Positions 60,260 to 64,000 of a stretch of DNA of 64,000 bases are shown here, piece after piece. Within the stretch, counting starts at the first letter, position 1, and each line of letters starts with the position of its first letter. Under the pieces are notes generated by a model. It worked only from the letters and a program-made list of their open reading frames with translations, did not search any database and was not told the DNA's origin. The stretch is from Aphelenchoides besseyi. Taxonomy: Eukaryota > Nematoda > Chromadorea > Rhabditida > Aphelenchoididae. Position numbers and translations under genes: made by a program. The stretch is taken from NCBI GenBank assembly GCA_024699855.1, contig JAMPIQ010000002.1, positions 11,532,001-11,596,000 on the forward strand, given 5' to 3'.

Positions 60260-61554
60260 TTGAACGTGCCGTTGAGCAGAAACAGAAATCACCTTTTAAT
60301 AACAACTTTTCAGCGCGCATCAAATGAGCCATAACACGTCTCGAAACTCCAGCTTAAATTCGTGAACTTCTCTTGTGAGTCGATTGTCTAGAACTATAGT
60401 AGTCGGAAAAGAAACACGGCACTTTTCGGGAGTTCAATGGTATTCCATTTTTCTGCTCGCTCAGACAATACTCAACCGAATCCAAGATCCCTCGTTCGAC
60501 GAAGAAATCAAAAGTCGTGCAACATCACGTTTCAATTGAATTTCGATCCGTTTTTGTTCTTCTTCATCCTTTTCCTCTACAAATTGGTGTTTTAAGACGT
60601 GCTAACTTTGCCGACAACTTAATGAAATTTTCTGTTCATTGATTCGTATAAAAAAGACAAAATACGATTTTGAAATTTGAATAAAAAAAGATGAATTCCC
60701 ATAAAATCGCATACCCAGAATTCTGCATGGAAGATGAAAAAGTGTATACCCAGAATCCGGTTGAATATCACAATGTCTGAATAAGACACTACTGTTAACA
60801 GCTACTGAGCTGTTGGCCCCAAGTCATATTCTTACATGAAATTGGACAGTAGATTGTTGGCCAATTCGAATTTTATTGGACAAATTTTCAGTTTATTTGG
60901 TTTTATTTTGGACTCGGACTATCAACTATGTCTTCCATCACTTCAACGGGATTATCATCTCGTACACAAGGGAAATTATAATGGATTTCAGTTAAATGGC
61001 AGATTTCACGTTTATCGTCGCAGTCAAGTGCAAGATCATGAGTAGATGTCGATCACTTCGTTCATTTGCTTGTAGATTTCTGTTTTGCTGTCCTTTCACG
61101 TTCTCACGCTAATCTGCAACTTTAAATTTGAGGGCACGATGTTGACCATACAATGATAGCACTTTGCTTCTACAGCTGTCAGATGCATTAACTCTTATTC
61201 ATAATGTGGATGAGTCGAAACAACAACAAACAACGATGTCGACCTTCAGATTTTAGCCCGAAAGTGAATGTCCAAAATTCGAACTTGCATCGACTGTAAG
61301 TCAAGAATCAGTGACTGGAGAAGCTTTTAATTAACAAAACTATAATAACTACTACTGAACTCTAAACCATGTTGTTCGTAGATTCCACAAAAATCCGCGG
61401 GCGGCTTACTAGCCGACGAGCTAATGGACACCCCCGCGTCCCGATTGGTATAAAAAACGAACGACGGAACATCCCCCATCGCTTATTCCCAATAAACCTA
61501 CATATTTTAAACACTTGAACGCGGAAAGCGGTCTGGAGTGTTTGATGAGTCGTC
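60260..61554. other. Interior of mobile element, no gene recognised
   Basis: 1.3 kb with scattered short frames only. A TATA-like ggtataaaaaa at 61447 and aataaa at 61491 lie close together but no partner repeat is visible. Confidence 0.35.
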
Positions 61555-61885
61555 GTATGTTGCGCAATGATTATTTTGTGACTTCTGGCTCACTTATAAA
61601 CGTCTGGCGATTTGGTCCTTATCTTCGAGTCATCTTGCCTTCACTTCCATCCGTTTAATCTTATTATCGTTCTGAAGTACCGCACTTGTCGTTTGTTGAT
61701 TGCTTTTGATCTGTTGTGCCGTTCGTATGTTGCGCGTTGTTTATTTCGTGACTTCTGGTCCACTTTTGAATGCCGGGCGATTTGGTCCTTATCTTCGGGT
61801 CATCTTGCTTTCGCTCCCATCCCTTTGATCTCACTATCGTTTTGAAGTACTGCACTCATCGTTTGTTTTTGTTCAGCTGTGCCGT
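61555..61885 (-). repeat. Inverted second array of the 162-bp family, about two copies
   Basis: The reverse complement matches the 50544-51010 array along its length, for example gatagtgagatcaaagg and gcgcaacatacgaac, at roughly 80 percent by eye. Unit spacing here is about 165-170 bp. Orientation is opposite to the first array. Confidence 0.88.
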
Positions 61886-61902
61886 TTGATTGCCAACGAA
61901 TC

Positions 61903-61933
61903 GGCGGGTTTCTCTCCGCCCAATTCGCCCTAA
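61903..61933 (+). other. GC hairpin followed by CTAA (Helitron-like 3' end)
   Basis: GGCGG at 61903-61907 pairs with CCGCC at 61916-61920 across an 8-base loop. Nine bases later comes CTAA (61930-61933). Helitron 3' ends have a short GC hairpin 5-12 bases before CTRR. The base after CTAA is A, not the expected T. Confidence 0.4.
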
Positions 61934-62880
61934 AGTAAATCGTGATCATCTATATAACTAAGCGACACCAATACTGTTCGTTGCATTAGTGCTTTTCTGT
62001 TTGACAGTCGTATGAGTTTTTGGTGGATCGTATTGGTGGCTAGTGGTGTCTTCCGTTGGCTGATCAAATTTTTGATTGATCTCAACGTTCGTATTCATTT
62101 CAAACGTTCGACGGTTTCAGTTTTTTTAAATTTCTGTTTTTATTACTTGCAAGCAGACAAAGTGATTTCTTACCGACTATCTTTATTGCGATATACTTGG
62201 TCGTCGTGCGCGTTCTTTTTGGCAATTGAATTGCGCAGGTGCTCGTCTTCTTTCTACAGCATCGAATGTCAAAACCCATAACACAAATCTAATGGTTATT
62301 GCTAACATCAAAACAGCGACTTTGGATTCTTGCAATTCCGATATCATTTCGTTTTAGCCAACCAAAAACAACGTCCAGAACAGTGTGCTAGCTTTCAATC
62401 ACATTTGCTAATGAACGTTGATCAAAACCAATTGCACTTCTTCATCTCCGATTAAGTTCCAACTTTGAATCTAAGCTTCATTCCGTAACTTATTGCAAAG
62501 TCGAACTTCAAAATCGATAGCTCGAAACTAATGGCTGTTGATGATATCAAAACTGCGGCTTGAACATTTTCTCGATCATTTCACTTCGACAATTGCCAGC
62601 ACAGAACCAAACATCAAATTAACATAAGTGAAGAAGAAGAGTGCTTATTTCAAAAAAATGTGCGCAAATCGCTCGCACACACAGACAAACAGACAGACGG
62701 TACTCACTTTCTTTAATGGGATGAGGTGCTTGTGATTTCGTAAATTCGGGTGTTGAGGCTTGATTTAAATTCACAAAGTTTTTTACGCGTGTACACTTTC
62801 TTAGTCGTGATGAAGATAACGCGGACTAACACGTTAACCTGTAATTTTCAATTAATCAAATCGTATTATTTAGTCGCTAT
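61934..62880. other. Intergenic, no gene recognised
   Basis: About 950 bp. A plus frame at 62012-62281 is hydrophobic but resembles no family. A short run of acagacaaacagacagacgg lies near 62680. Confidence 0.4.
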
Positions 62881-63452
62881 GGCCCCGACAGGCAATCTTG
62901 AATGCTCAAAAAATTCAAATGCTATTTGCCAATACGAATTGTGTCCATTTACGAACAAATTAATCACCCAGGTAAACTACTAAATTGAAACTTGCGTAAA
63001 TTTGTTTTAGCCGATTCGAGTTCGATCAGGAACTTGGTTTCACCGAACTTTTTGGTCAGTCTATTGTACTTTCACGATAATGTTAAATTATTTCAGGCAC
63101 GTCGTTTGCTGGGAATCCAAATATGGACCGGTGAGCATTCCACCAAGTTTACAAGGACTTTACGATGAAGTCAAAGGTTTGCGCAATTCAGACCAATACA
63201 ACAATTAAAAATAATTTAGCCGCTGAGAAGCCTACAATTGACTCCGAACAATTGAAGAAAGACAACACTTTTGAGGTTAGTTTTTCAAGGGTTATATTTA
63301 CCAAATTCAAATGCATCAATCTAATTTTAATGCCAACGTTGACAAATTTTTTTGTCTACCAGCAACTCCGTGGCTGCGGCGCTCCGGTGCTTTGCGAGAC
63401 TTATAAAACCTCTCATCAACGCAACAAAATTGAAGCAAGATCAAAAAGTTGA
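62881..63452 (+). CDS. Small Cys/His-rich multi-exon ORF, unrecognised
   Basis: MAPTGNLECSKNSNAICQYE then LCPFTNKLITQ can be joined by introns with good consensus ends (gtaaac...ttttag, about 40 bp; gtcagt...tttcag, about 42 bp; gtttgc...atttag) to PIRVRSGTWFHRTFW, HVVCWESKYGPVSIPPSLQG and AAEKPTIDSEQLKKDNTFE, with a last possible exon to 63452. Spacing of Cys, His and Trp residues suggests a zinc-binding module, loosely like a PARP-type finger (C...C...G.W.H...W..C), but I cannot place it in a family. The start codon is the first Met after an open upstream frame. Could be a gene fragment or a false chain of ORFs. Confidence 0.4.
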
Positions 63453-64000
63453 TTTTTGCTCGAGAAAACCGACTGGAGATCGGTCACAAAGAAGATTACT
63501 TAAGCTTTCTCCTGGCCTGTAATTTCCTGGGAATTTTACTATAGTTTCTGTCATCAGTAGGGCTATAGGCATGAGCTTTTTGGGCTGATGTGCAGGCCAA
63601 GACAATGGCCAATGGAGTCAATTAGTGCCAGAAGTTTCAAAAATTGACAAACTTGCGTCGGCATCCAGACAATTGTCTGACACTGAAACTCAAAAAACTG
63701 GTCATTCCAGGTTGTTTAGAACATAAAAGTAGGTGTCAAATATATAAATTCGAGGGTGAGGGCACACAAAACCCTGACTGACATTGCAAAATGAGTTATG
63801 TAATGCTTGCAGTAAACTAAACGTTTTGCAAATCAGTGTGTGGGCATTATTCCATCCGTAGACATCGAACTGCGCGTAAACTTAATCTGAGTCTTTTCGC
63901 AAAAACAGCTTGTTTTCCCAGTTGTGGCGTGTTGTTCAGGAATTTTTCGGCAAATAGATTCAGTTCGTAAATTGAGGGTGTTCGGTCAGTTTAAATCCGA
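63453..64000. other. Window end, no gene recognised
   Basis: 548 bp without coding signal, repeat or RNA gene that I can support. Confidence 0.4.

Larger units (their letters stand above)
57604..61933 (+). mobile_element. Decayed Helitron-like element with Ulp1-like protease
   Basis: A series of broken plus-strand frames in consistent order. 57823-58500 is Lys/Glu-rich; after a frame change it reads SNRSTGKRKGRPVKKRREGL and GRPKK, two AT-hook-like motifs. 58511-59123 resembles a Ulp1/C48 cysteine protease: HFIMTIFHYDTKMKTLVMYY then CDS, and DDEHSCAAFV supply His, Asp and Cys in order. 59870-60260 resembles the Helitron_like_N domain: ECKYCKAFLFHAENSSKSCA, NGTIEMPEFHRYPDWMKRLL, then NQNNAYN, LTAFAS and FGQQYTLEAPD. 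Stops and frameshifts interrupt the frames. No Rep HUH motif or helicase was found, so the copy is dead. The 3' limit is set by a GC hairpin and CTAA near 61933; the 5' end is undefined. Helitron assignment is inference from the N-like domain. Confidence 0.5.

Noticed and set aside
61370..61500. LTR-like promoter and polyadenylation signals (TATAAAAAA, AATAAA)
   Set aside because: No second LTR, primer-binding site or polypurine tract was found.

Overview
The window reads as nuclear DNA of an invertebrate with very compact genes, most probably a nematode. Introns are short (mostly about 40-60 bp, GT...TTTTCAG or TTTTAG), genes are dense on both strands, and the gene content is animal: TAF3, LDB1, MTA/NuRD, MKK4, glutamate decarboxylase, sarcoglycan, VMP1, LINKIN, a MUT-7-type nuclease and secreted ShKT-domain proteins. 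ShKT proteins of this form and MUT-7 point to nematodes; the species cannot be told from the sequence. Gene symbols are C. elegans-style orthology guesses. Gene models below are hand-spliced; the outer coordinates are start to stop codon unless stated.

Layout. 1-6.3 kb: 3' part of an aminergic-type GPCR (+), a WIPI/WDR45-type autophagy propeller (-), and TAF3 (-) carrying a recent 538-bp in-gene tandem duplication. 7.1-16 kb: LDB1 (+), a Thr-rich secreted protein with three ShKT domains (-), an F-box-like protein (-) and a variant ADP/ATP carrier (-). 16.5-22 kb: MKK4-type kinase (+) and an MTA-type NuRD subunit (+) with a 739-bp TIR transposon inside an intron. 22-24.2 kb holds no gene I can defend. 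24.2-28.7 kb: an MFSD8-like transporter (+) converging on a SMYD-type SET protein (-). 29.8-40.6 kb: five closely spaced co-directional genes: active GH18 chitinase, FAM136A-like, LINKIN/ITFG1, a histidine-phosphatase protein, and a roughly 1,150-residue protein made of three GH18 domains that have all lost the catalytic motif. 40.6-46.5 kb: two-domain ShKT protein (-), glutamate decarboxylase (-), VMP1 (-). 46.8-50.3 kb: COX6B, NDUFC2-like and alpha/epsilon-sarcoglycan (+).

From 50.3 kb on the window becomes repeat-rich: a 162-bp tandem array, a 920-bp mariner-like element with 220-bp inverted repeats, the MUT-7-like nuclease gene, a phosphatidylinositol-transfer-protein gene broken by several in-frame stops and a frameshift, and a decayed element with AT-hook, Ulp1-like protease and Helitron-like N-terminal similarity. 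A second, inverted array of the same 162-bp family follows, ending near a GC hairpin plus CTAA that looks like a Helitron 3' end. The last 2 kb hold only a low-confidence Cys/His-rich multi-exon ORF.

Functionally these are mostly ordinary housekeeping and neuromuscular genes (GABA synthesis, amine receptor, sarcoglycan, respiratory chain, autophagy). The unusual parts are the triple inactive GH18 protein, the TAF3 duplication, the PITP pseudogene and the mobile-element cluster around the MUT-7-like gene.
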